From JBBQUN01 sp963717115 (lineage in GTDB: Bacteria; Actinomycetota; Acidimicrobiia; Acidimicrobiales; SZUA-35), in NCBI GenBank assembly GCA_963717115.1, contig CAVQVO010000009.1, forward strand, positions 1 to 64,000: a stretch of DNA of 64,000 nt, in the 5' to 3' direction. Of the stretch, positions 63,414-64,000 are shown piece by piece. Below the pieces are notes generated by a model. That model had not been told where the DNA came from. It worked only from the letters and a program-made list of their open reading frames with translations, and ran no database searches. The position numbers and the translations under genes are program-made. Within the stretch, counting starts at the first letter, position 1. Each line of letters starts with the position of its first letter.

Positions 63414-64000
63414 ATGCTTCCGCCGATGGTCGACTTCGCCGCTCGCAACACCCCGATCCGGCCCGCCGATCGACTGGCCGCCGCCCTCGGACTGGGACCG
63501 GGACGACTGTGGTTCAAACGCGACGACCTGACCGGTCTCGCCGGCGGTGGGAACAAGGCCCGCAAGCTCGAACTGCTGGTGGGCGATGCCGTGCGGCAGG
63601 ACTGCGATGTGCTGGTGACCGCAGGCGCCGCCCAGTCGAACCATGTTCGGGCCACCGGATCGGCCGCCCGGGCGTCGGGCCTCGACTGTGTCGCCGTGTT
63701 GGCCGAACGCGAACCCCGCACCGTGGCCGAGGGCAATCTCGTGCTCGACGACCTCTTCGGGATCGAGGTCGTGTGGACGACGGTGGCCGAGCGCCATGCG
63801 GCCTTCGACGACACGATCGCCCGTCTCCGGGCCGCCGGGAGGAACCCCTACCCGATCCCGCTGGGGGGCTCATCCCCCATCGGCGCCGCGGCCTACGCCT
63901 CGTGCGCCACCGAGATCGAACTCGCCCTCGACGCTGCCGGTTCGGTCCGCCCGCTGGTGATCACCGCGGTCGGCACCGGTGGGACCTACGCCGGGCTGGC
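63414..64000 (+). CDS. D-cysteine desulfhydrase / ACC deaminase-like PLP enzyme, 3' end outside window
   Basis: PLP-dependent tryptophan-synthase-beta-fold enzyme, 195 residues visible. The PLP Lys is in GLAGGGNKARKLELL, followed by TAGAAQSNHVRATGSAA (Ser and Asn of the substrate pocket) and GTGGTYAGL at the window end. The N-terminal NTPIRPADRL fits this family. Either D-cysteine desulfhydrase or 1-aminocyclopropane-1-carboxylate deaminase; sequence alone does not decide. ATG 63414 or 63426. Confidence 0.88.
   Translation, partial: MLPPMVDFAARNTPIRPADRLAAALGLGPGRLWFKRDDLTGLAGGGNKARKLELLVGDAVRQDCDVLVTAGAAQSNHVRATGSAARASGLDCVAVLAEREPRTVAEGNLVLDDLFGIEVVWTTVAERHAAFDDTIARLRAAGRNPYPIPLGGSSPIGAAAYASCATEIELALDAAGSVRPLVITAVGTGGTYAGL

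Noticed and set aside
1..64000. CRISPR arrays
   Set aside because: No regularly spaced direct repeats of 24-40 bases with unique spacers were seen; the only tandem repeats are 14 and 15 bp without spacers.

Overview
High-GC DNA (roughly two thirds G+C, frequent GTG/TTG starts, tight ATGA-type gene overlaps) from an actinobacterium. The mycobacterial-type MurA (active-site Asp instead of Cys), the Ada-AlkA/Ogt pair arranged as in mycobacteria and the ACT-domain SerB support Actinobacteriota. An Acidimicrobiia-like host is my best guess, by inference only.

The window has two very different halves. Bases 1 to about 22,400 are an accessory island ending at a tRNA-Gly(GCC) gene, next to which lies a phage-type integrase. 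The island holds a broken HsdS, a membrane protein with a lysozyme-like domain, two unrelated IS21-family elements, an IS3-family element, a methyltransferase, a FolD-GNAT gene pair, a 'recombinase in trio' (RIT) element split by the second IS21, fragments of IS256, IS5 and IS1380 transposases, another tyrosine recombinase, a sugar O-methyltransferase and a Tat-exported beta-helix protein. The nesting order can be read: the RIT element abuts a truncated IS256 transposase, and an IS21 element sits inside the first RIT recombinase with a 3-bp target duplication.

Bases 22,400-64,000 are ordinary chromosomal genes: DNA repair (Fpg/Nei; Ada-AlkA plus Ogt), amino acid metabolism (MetX, PutA, SerB, a PLP desulfhydrase), aminoacyl-tRNA synthetases (CysS, ValS) and a YbaK deacylase, MurA, a GH65 phosphorylase with its beta-phosphoglucomutase, a carotenoid oxygenase, a DEAD-box helicase coupled to a DNA N6-adenine methylase, and a four-gene operon of aldo/keto reductase, LacI regulator, SDR and LOG-family protein. 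A thiamine ABC transporter operon (thiB, permease, ATPase) is preceded by a clear TPP riboswitch. A divergent PAS-AraC regulator sits next to putA.

The most notable item is selD: its reading frame opens with SHGAG, then an in-frame UGA, then CKLAP, exactly where other SelD proteins carry the catalytic Cys or Sec, with a hairpin just downstream. This is a selenocysteine-containing selenophosphate synthetase, so the host should decode UGA as Sec.

A technical point affects the whole annotation. At least a dozen conserved genes are broken by single-base indels, nearly all +1 insertions and mostly in short homopolymers. Removing one base restores a full-length family member each time. These look like consensus errors rather than decay, so I annotate such genes as CDS with the shift noted. 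The TAA inside the second RIT recombinase is a substitution and looks genuine.
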